NCBI GenBank assembly: GCA_963826035.1
Contig: CAWGVZ010000002.1
Location: 1-64,000 of the forward strand
Source of the DNA: Actinophytocola sp963826035
Lineage (GTDB): Bacteria > Actinomycetota > Actinomycetes > Mycobacteriales > Pseudonocardiaceae
DNA length: 64,000 bases
Direction: 5' to 3'
The position numbers and the translations under genes are program-made. Each line of letters begins with the position of its first letter. Position 1 is the stretch's first letter. This document shows positions 55,273 to 62,791 of the stretch, piece by piece. The notes under the pieces are model-generated. The model worked only from the letters and a program-made list of their open reading frames with translations, did no database searches and was not told where the DNA came from.

Positions 55273-56370
55273 GTGGCGGTACCGAATGTCCAGACGACCA
55301 GGTTGGCCGCGTCGATCGCTCTTCGCGACAGGCTGCTCGTCGCGGTCACGGCGGCAGCCGCGCCAACTGCAGCCGCCGTGGTGGCCGGCCAGGGATTCAG
55401 CGGGCTGATCGTGACCGACCGGCGCGGTGGCCGGTGTGTTCGCACACTCAAGCTTGCTTACGGTTCCGGGCTGGTGGTTGGCAAAGACACCGAGGCCTGC
55501 CTGAACTACAGAGCTACGGTGGCGCAGCCGATGTTCCTGCCAGACATCCTGGGTGGTGCGGCGCCCAGTTTGGCTTCGTGCATGCGTGACCAGCTCATCG
55601 ACGGCGCGGACTTCGCGCTGACTCCCACAGGGCTGATCAAGGATGTGGACACACTCAACGCCGCCGTCGCCGAAGCGAACGCAGTGAATCGCGCCGACAT
55701 CGTTCTGGCAGTACCTATTCCGGCGGACATCCTCCGCAAGATGGACTACGCGAACCTGTCGATGGGGCTCAGCCGGTCGAATCATCCAGTCGCGTTGATC
55801 ATTATCGGCCAGTTCGACCCGTACCAAAACAGGGACGTCGCCGTGCGTGTGCGTGCCTTGCTGATCGAGAACGCACACGTCTTTCTGCATCGGACCGACT
55901 TCGCCGCGTTCGAATCGTTGGCGCGCGGCGCGCTAGGCGGGTCCATCGGATACACCGCTGCGCTCCGCCACACCGTCATCGGCGGCCGACCGGCGAAGAC
56001 GAGGAAGAACCCGCCAGACCGCACCCCGATCGTGTTGCTTCCCGATATCGACAGCTTCCGGCACCAGTCCGTGTTCGAGCCCTGGTTCCGCAACACTCGG
56101 CCTCCGATCTGCAATCTGACCGGGTGCTGCGGGCGGGACCTGACCACGCTGGGTGACGCCGACCGTGAACTCGCGAACCTGCACAACCTTCAGGCATGGT
56201 TGCCAATTGGTCGCCAACTGGCTAGCCATCCGCTGGGTGACCGCCGACCCTGGTTGCACGGATACCGCCAACAGGTGGAATGCGCCTATGCGGATCTTCG
56301 ACGCAGGACGAAGATCCGTGAGATTGACATGGACAAGAGCCAGATGGTGTGGCTCAGCCTCGGGCCGTAA
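55273..56370 (+). CDS. Hypothetical protein (TIM-barrel-like, unassigned)
   Basis: A 365-residue protein with GTG start. It alternates beta/alpha segments (ADIVLAVPIPADIL, HPVALIIIGQFDPY, IGGRPAKTRKN) and has a Cys cluster CNLTGCCGRDL followed by ELANLHNLQAWL near the C-terminus. The order (barrel, Cys cluster, HNL) recalls tRNA-guanine transglycosylases, but the similarity is weak and I do not assign it. It is the first of a small cassette with 56354-57070 convergent. Confidence 0.6.
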   Translation: MAVPNVQTTRLAASIALRDRLLVAVTAAAAPTAAAVVAGQGFSGLIVTDRRGGRCVRTLKLAYGSGLVVGKDTEACLNYRATVAQPMFLPDILGGAAPSLASCMRDQLIDGADFALTPTGLIKDVDTLNAAVAEANAVNRADIVLAVPIPADILRKMDYANLSMGLSRSNHPVALIIIGQFDPYQNRDVAVRVRALLIENAHVFLHRTDFAAFESLARGALGGSIGYTAALRHTVIGGRPAKTRKNPPDRTPIVLLPDIDSFRHQSVFEPWFRNTRPPICNLTGCCGRDLTTLGDADRELANLHNLQAWLPIGRQLASHPLGDRRPWLHGYRQQVECAYADLRRRTKIREIDMDKSQMVWLSLGP

Positions 56371-57070
56371 CCGTCGTCGACTGGGTGCGCGTCAACTGGT
56401 CCAGATACGCCTGGTAGGCCTGCTCCCGAAACAGCCAACCGCCAGGAGAAAAGTAGTTCTGTCGCCACTGTTCCGGGGCGACGATCATCCGGACGGACTC
56501 AGCCGTTCCCAGCGCCAAACCGACGCCGTACTCAGCGGCCTCCGCAGCCGCTACCGTCAGATCGGTCGGCTCGCTCGCGAGCACCAGTACGCGTGTCGCG
56601 ACAGGCGCGAACCGGCTTGCGGCATTCAGGCCGCGGTCCCAATCCGTGTCGGTCACCACTGCTAGTACTCCAGTGAGTGGTGGTCCGGCCAGTCGTGTTA
56701 CTCCGCCGTCCGCTATAGCCACGGCGCCGTTCGGTGCACCATGAACGGCCTTGAGTTCCTCATTCCTCAGGGCTTGAAGCGGAACTCGCTCCCAACGGGG
56801 AAGGTTCGTCAGCACCCGCAGCAAATCCCACTCGGCAAACGCCCCGACCTGGGCGCCGAGCCGGCGCTTGTGTTCGTCGTCATCCCGGACTACCACCAGG
56901 TCAGCCTCGGTGTCGAGCAGGCATGCCCTCGGTACAGCGGCGCCGATGTGACCGGCCGCACGGCTCACTGCGTCGAGCATCGCGCTGCGATCAGCTCCGT
57001 GCAGAAATGCTGCTGTCGAGGTCACGAACTCACCGTACGCCTCATAGTCGTCGATTTTCGACGTTGACAC
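56354..57070 (-). CDS. Hypothetical protein, convergent partner
   Basis: A 238-residue soluble protein from GTG 57070 (start inside the palindrome, so a leaderless mRNA would be implied). Contains ADLVVVRDDDEHKRRL, PLTGVLAVVTDTDWDRGL and RVLVLASEPTDLTVAAAEAAEYGVGLALG, the last suggesting a restriction-enzyme-like or Rossmann-type half. Ends 17 bp inside the end of the convergent gene. No family recognised. Confidence 0.6.
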   Translation of the reverse strand: MSTSKIDDYEAYGEFVTSTAAFLHGADRSAMLDAVSRAAGHIGAAVPRACLLDTEADLVVVRDDDEHKRRLGAQVGAFAEWDLLRVLTNLPRWERVPLQALRNEELKAVHGAPNGAVAIADGGVTRLAGPPLTGVLAVVTDTDWDRGLNAASRFAPVATRVLVLASEPTDLTVAAAEAAEYGVGLALGTAESVRMIVAPEQWRQNYFSPGGWLFREQAYQAYLDQLTRTQSTTVTARG

Positions 57071-57083
57071 GTCGAAAATCGAC
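57050..57083. promoter_or_regulatory. Perfect 34-bp palindromic operator
   Basis: Arms of 15 bp (GTCGATTTTCGACGT and its complement) separated by TGAC. Located between the divergent genes 56354-57070 and 57099-58082, at the start codons. The likely binder is the HTH protein encoded at 57099. Confidence 0.75.
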
Positions 57084-57098
57084 GCCGACAGTGAGTGT

Positions 57099-58082
57099 GT
57101 GGCCAGCAGTGACACGGTTGGACAACCACCCGTAGACGACTTCGGACAAAACGACGCCACCTGGCGCCCGTCGAGCGCCCACGACCCCATCCAGATCGCC
57201 GCACTTCACCTGCAGCACCAGCTGATCACCGCTGCAAGGCGGGCCTGGCCACACGTCCACCCCGGCGCAGACCTCACCGGCAGCGCATTCGCCGAGATAC
57301 TGGGCACGCCCCACTCGATACGACCGGCAGAGAAGAGACTTGCCGGCAAGCAGCCGCTCCAGTTGAACGACATCGTTCGCTTAGCTCTTTACCTGGGCGA
57401 CGACTTCCTCGCGGCCCTACCCCGCCAGGTGGCCGACCTCTTCCCTGAGGCCTACCGACCATTGCTCGGGTCATGGCGGCCGGGCCAGGGCTCCCTACCG
57501 ACATTTCGGAGCCAGGACCCGGGCGGCCATAACTGGGCGGTCGCGATCGCGTCGCTCAGCCGACATCTCGATGAGGAGGCGGCCGCGGGCCGCGATCACT
57601 TACTCACCACCGGTGCGGTAGTCCACGCCTGCGTGTGTGCCCTCAATGAGTGCGGCACGGACCCCAGCACCATCGAACTTGGCGATCACCATGAACGCGA
57701 CGACGCGGTGTCCACGCTGTCGATCGGCCCCGCTGCCAACACCACGCTGGCGAGCGTCGCCTATCTGCCAGACCGGGCTGGGCAGCCTCGTGATCTCGCC
57801 GAACGCCTCGGCGGCATCCTCCGCAACGCCGCGAACCATGAAGCCGACCACCGAGTGCTAATCCTGGTTGTTGGGCCAGCAGCCAGCAGGCAGCTCCGGA
57901 CACACTTACCCGATGCACTCGACTCCCACCTGAACACGCAGTTCATCCACAGATTTCAGACGCTGATTCGAACACCGATGCCCGGAGACGTTCCCAATGA
58001 TCTCGAGGTCACCGTTCTCGCCCGCGAAGAACACCGGCCGAAGGGGGCCGTCATCGCCATGCTCCTCACCAAACAGCGCTGA
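57099..58082 (+). CDS. HTH-domain regulator-like protein of the element
   Basis: A 327-residue protein with GTG start. Residues 55-110 have an Xre-like helix-turn-helix pattern (FAEILGTPHSIRPAEKRLAG ... LQLNDIVRLALYL). The C-terminal 150 residues are unassigned. It lies beside the perfect palindrome and the right attachment site, the usual place for an element's control gene. Confidence 0.6.
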   Translation: MASSDTVGQPPVDDFGQNDATWRPSSAHDPIQIAALHLQHQLITAARRAWPHVHPGADLTGSAFAEILGTPHSIRPAEKRLAGKQPLQLNDIVRLALYLGDDFLAALPRQVADLFPEAYRPLLGSWRPGQGSLPTFRSQDPGGHNWAVAIASLSRHLDEEAAAGRDHLLTTGAVVHACVCALNECGTDPSTIELGDHHERDDAVSTLSIGPAANTTLASVAYLPDRAGQPRDLAERLGGILRNAANHEADHRVLILVVGPAASRQLRTHLPDALDSHLNTQFIHRFQTLIRTPMPGDVPNDLEVTVLAREEHRPKGAVIAMLLTKQR

Positions 58083-58145
58083 CAAGTCCCGAGTTGAGCT
58101 GCGCCAGCACCCGTGAACACTCCTTGGTGAACCTTGCTTAGCGCG

Positions 58146-58169
58146 AACTGCAACCAGAACTGCAACCAG
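58146..58169. repeat. Arm-type direct repeats, right end
   Basis: Two adjacent copies of AACTGCAACCAG (12-bp period), 60 bp inside the right end. They match the left-end pair in core TGCAACCA, period and orientation. Confidence 0.6.
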
Positions 58170-58225
58170 ACGCCAAACGCCGGTCACCACATGATCATGG
58201 TGACCGGCGTTCAACCTGTTCAGAG

Positions 58226-58312
58226 CGGTAGCGGTGGGATTTGAACCCACGGACGGGGTGAACCGTCACGCGCTTTCGAGGCGCGCTCCTTCGGCCGCTC
58301 GGACACGCTACC
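58226..58312 (-). tRNA. tRNA-Ser(CGA)
   Basis: 87-nt class II tRNA: acceptor stem GGTAGCG/CGCTACC, anticodon loop CTCGAAA (anticodon CGA), variable arm ACGGTTCACCCCGT, T-loop GGTTCAAATCC. The half from the anticodon loop to the 3' end was supplied by the integrated element; the displaced native half is at 36224-36278. Confidence 0.95.
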
Positions 58313-58404
58313 GGCGAGAACTTTACCGGACTGGAGATGCGCCGAACGCCATGGGGCATACTCGCCGGCATGTTCAGTTGACGTGGGAGAATGAGGAGGA
58401 CGTC

Positions 58405-58566
58405 ATGCAGACTGAGCCGCAGGAGGGGGTCGAGGTGGAGGAGACCAAGCAGGGGCGGCACTCCGCCCCGGAGGGTGCCGACGTGCACCCGCTCATCGAC
58501 CTTGCCCGGGATCCCAACCCCGGACGGGCCGATCACGCCGCGTCCGAGGACGAGGACCAGGGCTAG
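58405..58566 (+). CDS. Small acidic protein
   Basis: A 53-residue acidic protein starting at ATG 58405 with GAGGAG upstream (MQTEPQEGVEVEETKQGRHS to ASEDEDQG). No domain recognised. It is followed 15 bp later by a strong terminator, which supports its being expressed. Confidence 0.6.
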   Translation: MQTEPQEGVEVEETKQGRHSAPEGADVHPLIDLARDPNPGRADHAASEDEDQG

Positions 58567-58581
58567 CGCTAGGACGCACGT

Positions 58582-58619
58582 GACGAACGCCGGGCACCGA
58601 GGGGTGCCCGGCGTTCGTC
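58582..58619. terminator. Bidirectional terminator hairpin
   Basis: Perfect 17-bp arms GACGAACGCCGGGCACC / GGTGCCCGGCGTTCGTC with GAGG loop, between the small plus-strand gene and the convergent adenosine deaminase gene. Confidence 0.9.
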
Positions 58620-58621
58620 GT

Positions 58622-59626
58622 TCACGGGGTCAGCGCGTCGATCTCGGCGGTCAGTTCGGCCTTGCGCCGCTCGGGCAGGAAGGACGCCTGCACGCCGTTT
58701 CGGGCCAGTGCCGCCACCTCCACCGGCCGCAGGCCGAGCGACTCGGCCACCGCCAGGTACTCGCCCTCCAGTGTGGCGCCGAACATCGGCGGGTCGTCGG
58801 TGTTGAGGGTGACCACGACGCCGTGGTCGAGCATCCGGCGCACCGGGTGCTCGTCGATCGACGGGACCTGCCGGGTGCAGACGTTGGACGTCGGGCACAC
58901 CTCTAGCGGGATGCGGTGTTCTGCCAAGTAGGCGAGCAGCGAGAGGTCGGCCGCGCTGCTCGTGCCGTGCCCGATCCGCTCGGCGCCCAGGTCGTGCAGC
59001 GCGGACCAGACGGTCGCCGGCCCGGTGGTCTCGCCGGCGTGCGGCACACTGTGCAGCCCGGCCTCGCGGGCGGCCGTGAAGAACGGTTCGAACTGGGCCC
59101 GACCGATGCCGACCTCCGGTCCGCCGAGGCCGAACGAGATCAGCCCGTCCGGCCGGTCCCGCAGCGCGATCATGAGGGTCTCGCGGCCGGCGCCGACGCC
59201 CTTCTCGCCGGGGATGTCGAACACCCAGGCCAGCTCGACGCCGTGCTCGGCCGCCGCGATCGCGCGGCCCTCGGCGAGTCCCGTCAGCACGGCGTCGACC
59301 GGCAGCCCGTCCAGGTGGTGGTTGTACGGCGTGACCGTCACCTCGGCGTAGCGCACGTTCTGCCTGGCCAGCTCGGCCGCGAGCCCGGTGACGAGCGTGG
59401 TGATGTCGCGGGCTTCGGTGAGCATCGACTGGACGGCCCAGAAGACCTTCAGGAAGTGGTCGAAGTCGCGGAAGGTGTAGAAGTCGGCCAGCTCGTCCCG
59501 GTCGGTGGGGACGCCGGCCTCGGGGTGGCGGCGGGCCAACTCCAGAACGGTGTCGACGCTGGCCGAGCCGACCAGGTGGACGTGCAGTTCGACCTTGGGC
59601 AGGGCATGGATGAACTCGCGCAGCAT
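58622..59626 (-). CDS. add: Adenosine deaminase
   Basis: A 334-residue zinc deaminase. His15 and His17 in ELHVHL bind zinc; HAGET near residue 196 holds the proton-shuttling Glu region; GHGTSS near residue 220 and NTDDPP near residue 278 complete the site. Converts adenosine to inosine. ATG at 59626. A 30-codon ORF lies upstream on the same strand. Confidence 0.93.
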   Translation of the reverse strand: MLREFIHALPKVELHVHLVGSASVDTVLELARRHPEAGVPTDRDELADFYTFRDFDHFLKVFWAVQSMLTEARDITTLVTGLAAELARQNVRYAEVTVTPYNHHLDGLPVDAVLTGLAEGRAIAAAEHGVELAWVFDIPGEKGVGAGRETLMIALRDRPDGLISFGLGGPEVGIGRAQFEPFFTAAREAGLHSVPHAGETTGPATVWSALHDLGAERIGHGTSSAADLSLLAYLAEHRIPLEVCPTSNVCTRQVPSIDEHPVRRMLDHGVVVTLNTDDPPMFGATLEGEYLAVAESLGLRPVEVAALARNGVQASFLPERRKAELTAEIDALTP

Positions 59627-59768
59627 AAAAGGAAGCTCCCTGGACGAAGTTGTGCGTGACGGATGTGGCCGATCGGGCGCGCTAGGGAGCGAGGTCGCCA
59701 CGTTCGGTGTCGAGGCCGTAGAGCGGCAGCTTGAAATCCGGCACATCCGCACCATACCGACCACAGCA

Positions 59769-59805
59769 GGACGCCGGCCACCCTCGAACGAGGATGCCGG
59801 CGTCC
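59769..59805. terminator. Terminator hairpin between the small peptide gene and add
   Basis: Perfect 10-bp outer arms GGACGCCGGC/GCCGGCGTCC enclosing a smaller CCTCG/CGAGG stem; ends transcription of the 30-residue peptide gene on the minus strand. Confidence 0.7.
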
Positions 59806-59811
59806 GTGCGG

Positions 59812-59904
59812 TCAGGACAGGAAGGCCGCGCCGAGGGCCAGGCCAAGGGCCAGGCACATCAGCGCCAGCTTGAACAGGACCCGGATCGAACACACGATCT
59901 TCAT
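59812..59904 (-). CDS. 30-residue membrane peptide
   Basis: A 30-codon ORF (MKIVCSIRVLFKLALMCLAL, then GLALGAAFLS) with a GGGAG site 6 nt before the ATG and a terminator right after its stop. It consists of a short basic start and one hydrophobic helix. Size and signals suggest a genuine small membrane protein; function unknown. Confidence 0.6.
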   Translation of the reverse strand: MKIVCSIRVLFKLALMCLALGLALGAAFLS

Positions 59905-60037
59905 GGCAGTCTCCCTCGCAACCCCGGCACTTTCTTGGCTCCAGCGTGATCCGCGTCGGCGACGAACTCCCGTATTCCGATCAAGTCCGATCAGCGCGGG
60001 CTTCCGGGTGGCGACGACCGTCGGCTATAAGAGGTCC

Positions 60038-61360
60038 ATGCCCGAACGCAGGTCGACCGACCGGGGCCGGCCGGTCGGTGAGCCGCCGAGCCCGGGCGGC
60101 CCGAACACCCTCGACGAGTTGGCCGAGCACCTTCGCCAGCTGTGGCAGTGGTCCGAGCTACCGCAGCGGGACATCGCCGAGGCGGTGCGACAGCTGCGGA
60201 TCCAGCGCGGTGTGCGACCCGACGAGGCACGGCTCAAGCCGTCGCAGAGTTCGGTCAGCGCGTTGTTCACGTCCGGTCGGAAACGGTGGGGGCACGACCT
60301 GTTCGCCGACGTCGTGCGGGTGTTGCTCGACCGGTCCGGCCGGTCGGCGCAGTGGCGCGAGGCGCAGGTGACCCGGTGGCTGGAGGCGTACCGCTCGGCT
60401 GTGGACCAGGTGGTGTCGCGGGTGGGCGCGCCGCACTTCCGGCTGGGGCCGCTGGGTACGCCATGCCAGATCATCGAGGGCACCGGCGAGGAGCCCATCG
60501 CCGAGGAGCGGGTCCGGGTTCTGGTCACGCCCCAACCGGTCGAGCTGCCGGCGGAGGTGGCGGCCTGGCGCGCGGAGATCGAGCGGGAACAGTTGCGCCG
60601 GTACCGGGAGGGCAGGCCGCACCAGTGGCTCGGCCTGCGCTATGCCGTCGAGGATCTGGTCATCTCCCGGGTCCCGCCGCTGGAGTCGCCGGCCGTCACC
60701 TTGCGGCTCAAGCACTCCGACTACTACACGTTCCTGGCCGCCCAACAGCTCGACCGGGCATTCCGGGACGGCAGCACGTTGCGCGTCCGCTACCTCGACG
60801 GCACGGACCCGTTCGACGTTCCGGACTTCCTGCGCTCCAGCTTCGGGCTGAACGCCGCGGTGGTGACCGCGGACGACTGGCTGGTGGTGGCCCGCCGCAG
60901 CGACCGGACCGGGGTCGGCCGCGGGCAGTGGAACTCCTCGGCCAACGAGGGGCTCGACCGTCGCCTGGATGGCAAGGACGGCGCGCCGCCGAACCTGTTC
61001 CGGGCGATGGCGCGGGGGCTGCGCGAGGAGCTGCGCCTCGATCCGGACCAACACGAGACGCGGCTGCTGGCCTTCGCGGTGGTGACGACGCTGGCGCAGT
61101 GGTGCGCGCTGTACCTCACCCGGCTGACCCTCGACCGTGCCACGTTCGAGGAGAACCTCGGGCACGGCGTCCCGGACGCCTGGGAGAACCGCCATTTCGA
61201 CTACGTTCGGTTCGATCCGGAGCACGTCCTGCCGTACCTCGTCCGCCCGGACCGCCGCGATGCCTGGGCACCGGCGGCGCCGCCGCTGTTCTACCTGGCG
61301 CTGGTCAACGCCTACGGCCGCGCCCGCGTCGACGAAGCCGAACAAGCCCTACCCAGCTGA
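60038..61360 (+). CDS. Helix-turn-helix protein with Nudix-like C-terminus
   Basis: A 440-residue protein starting at ATG 60038 after AAGAGG. N-terminal 90 residues have an HTH-like pattern (LPQRDIAEAVRQLRI ... LKPSQSSVSALFTSGRKRWG), like transcription factors in actinomycete DNA-binding helices. Residues about 300-430 include ARGLREELRLDPDQHE, resembling part of a Nudix box but not complete. No signal peptide. It may be a ligand-sensing regulator. Confidence 0.7.
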   Translation: MPERRSTDRGRPVGEPPSPGGPNTLDELAEHLRQLWQWSELPQRDIAEAVRQLRIQRGVRPDEARLKPSQSSVSALFTSGRKRWGHDLFADVVRVLLDRSGRSAQWREAQVTRWLEAYRSAVDQVVSRVGAPHFRLGPLGTPCQIIEGTGEEPIAEERVRVLVTPQPVELPAEVAAWRAEIEREQLRRYREGRPHQWLGLRYAVEDLVISRVPPLESPAVTLRLKHSDYYTFLAAQQLDRAFRDGSTLRVRYLDGTDPFDVPDFLRSSFGLNAAVVTADDWLVVARRSDRTGVGRGQWNSSANEGLDRRLDGKDGAPPNLFRAMARGLREELRLDPDQHETRLLAFAVVTTLAQWCALYLTRLTLDRATFEENLGHGVPDAWENRHFDYVRFDPEHVLPYLVRPDRRDAWAPAAPPLFYLALVNAYGRARVDEAEQALPS

Positions 61361-61547
61361 GCCCTACGCGACCACCGCCGGGGACACACGTCGCCAGAGG
61401 GGACCACCGCCGGGGGACAAACATCGCCAGAGGGACGACCACCGGGGGTCCGGGGGCTTGCCCCGGGCGGGTCTGGGGTTGCACCCCAGAAGATATGCGA
61501 GACGTCGTGGTCCGCGCATTCCGCGGACACACGTCGCCATCGTCGAG
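61361..61547. other. Repeat-rich spacer with terminator block
   Basis: Contains two copies of a GACCACCGCCGGGGGACA-type repeat (61369-61430) and then the hairpin block TCTGGGG..CCCCAGA and GGTCCGCGCATTCCGCGGAC, almost the same as at 36118-36223. No gene seen. Confidence 0.6.
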
Positions 61548-61602
61548 CGGAGGATGCGGGATTTGAACCCGCGAGGGTTTTAACACCCAACACGATTTCC
61601 AA
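61548..61602 (-). other. 3' fragment of tRNA-Ser(GGA) (attachment site end)
   Basis: Minus-strand sequence TTGGAAATCGTGTTGGGTGT followed by GGGTTCAAATCCCGC and ATCCTCC is the anticodon-loop-to-3'-end half of a serine tRNA with anticodon GGA. The 5' half is replaced by unrelated sequence from 61603. This is the left end of another tRNA-integrated element whose complete tRNA must lie beyond the window. Confidence 0.8.
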
Positions 61603-61887
61603 TTCCACTTCGCAGCGTCCCGGTACGTTCCGCTCGGTCGTTTGTGCAGGTCAGACTAACGGCTGAACCATTAGAAAGAGTCCGGACGCTCCCGGACTGA
61701 GACGGGAACTGAGACGGACCAGGCCCGCCGTGCGGAGCCGTGGGGGGTGCCTGCACTGTGGTCAGCCGGCCAGCCGGCCAGGGCTTCCCTGTCCAGCTCA
61801 GGCCGGTCTTTCCGATGGTTCAGCCGTCCTTAGACCCTCCGTCACAAGCCGACCCCACGGCGGCACGCCAGGCCGTATCCTGGACCC
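61603..61887. other. Attachment-arm region, no gene
   Basis: Holds the two ACTGAGACGG repeats and the word TGTGCAGGTCAG, also present in the arm regions of the other element (36279-36340 and 55027-55090). A CCGGCCAGCCGGCCAGGGC repeat lies at about 61766. No ORF. Confidence 0.5.
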
Positions 61888-62181
61888 ATGAGCACCGCCC
61901 ATGACTTCGAGCTGGTCCCGCACGGCGACGTGCCGGCCGAAGCTGTCGACGCGGCCGAACACGGCCAGGTGGTCTACCTCACCCGCGACGGGCAACCGGT
62001 CGCGGCCATCGTCCGGGCCGACGTCGCCGCCGCAGGCGCCGCCGCTGTCGAGGCGCTGGAGGATGCCGACGACCTCCGAGCAGCGCGCGCGGCGCTCGCG
62101 GAACCCGGGCCGAACGTCCCGCTGGCGGACGTGCTGGCTCAGTACGCCGCCGACCTGGACGCCTACCCGGACGCGCGGTGA
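61888..62181 (+). CDS. Phd/YefM-type antitoxin
   Basis: A 97-residue protein; the N-terminal half (HGDVPAEAVDAAEHGQVVYLTRDGQPVAAIV) is the Phd/YefM DNA-binding fold; the Ala-rich acidic C-terminal tail should neutralise the toxin. Stop overlaps the toxin start by 4 bp (GTGA). ATG at 61888. Confidence 0.88.
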   Translation: MSTAHDFELVPHGDVPAEAVDAAEHGQVVYLTRDGQPVAAIVRADVAAAGAAAVEALEDADDLRAARAALAEPGPNVPLADVLAQYAADLDAYPDAR

Positions 62182-62447
62182 CCGACCCGTACACGGTCCA
62201 GTTCCGCCCGTCCGCCGCGAAGGCACTGGGGAAGCTGGACGGCCAGGTCCGTGCACGCATCCTGCGGAGCATCACCGCACTCGCCGATGACCCGCGCCCG
62301 TCAGGCGTGAAGGCCCTGACGGGCGAGGCCGGCCTGTGGCGAATCCGTGTCGGTGACTACCGCGTCGTGTACGAGATCGAGGATGACGAACTCGTCGTTC
62401 TCGTTGTCCGAGTAGCTCACCGCAGTACCGTTTACCAAAGGCGTTGA
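62178..62447 (+). CDS. RelE/ParE family toxin
   Basis: An 89-residue RelE-superfamily toxin. Typical pattern: FRPSAAKALGKLD, then GLWRIRVGDYRVVYEIEDDELVVLVVRVAHRSTVY. RelE members cleave mRNA on the ribosome; ParE members poison gyrase; the conserved R-x-G-DYRVVYEI fits RelE/YoeB-like enzymes. GTG start coupled to the antitoxin. Confidence 0.9.
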   Translation: MTDPYTVQFRPSAAKALGKLDGQVRARILRSITALADDPRPSGVKALTGEAGLWRIRVGDYRVVYEIEDDELVVLVVRVAHRSTVYQRR

Positions 62448-62457
62448 CGGCCTGTGG

Positions 62458-62790
62458 TCAGCGCACCGGATTAGCGGTTTCGCTGGCCACCCAATCCAGA
62501 TAGCGCGGACTGCCATCCGTGAAGGGCATTACCGCCACACACGGCAGTTCGTACGGGTGTTCGCGCTCTGTCCGCTCGACGATTTGCGCAACCAGACTTG
62601 CCCGCGTGTGCAGGGCGATTCGCAATTCTCGTTCATCACGGACGCTTCCCTGCCATCGGTAGACGGTTCGGATCGGCAGGATGTGGGCCGCCGCGCAGAG
62701 CCTCTCCTGCACAAGCGCTGACGGGAACTCAGTCATCCATTCTGACTCAGGCCCGGTGATTATGACCTCGCAGATTCCATCGTCATCCAC
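62458..62790 (-). CDS. cutA: CutA-like divalent cation tolerance protein
   Basis: A 110-residue protein of the CutA1 family (CEVIITGPESEWMTEF, VYRWQGSVRDERELRIALHTRAS, HPYELPCVAVMPFTDGSPRYLDWV). CutA1 forms trimers linked to metal tolerance. GTG at 62790, one base after the Xre gene's stop, so they form a unit. Its presence inside a mobile element is unusual. Confidence 0.85.
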   Translation of the reverse strand: MDDDGICEVIITGPESEWMTEFPSALVQERLCAAAHILPIRTVYRWQGSVRDERELRIALHTRASLVAQIVERTEREHPYELPCVAVMPFTDGSPRYLDWVASETANPVR

Positions 62791-62791
62791 G

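Larger units (their letters stand above)
36279..58225. mobile_element. 22-kb integrated element at tRNA-Ser(CGA)
   Basis: Bounded by the tRNA 3' fragment on the left and the complete tRNA on the right. Near both ends are pairs of 12-bp-period repeats sharing TGCAACCA (36372-36394 and 58146-58169), likely arm-type integrase sites. Contents are accessory: restriction-modification, DrmB remnant, transposons, an intron, secreted protein and gene fragments. No integrase, relaxase or replication gene was recognised, so it appears to be a non-autonomous or decayed remnant. Confidence 0.75.
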
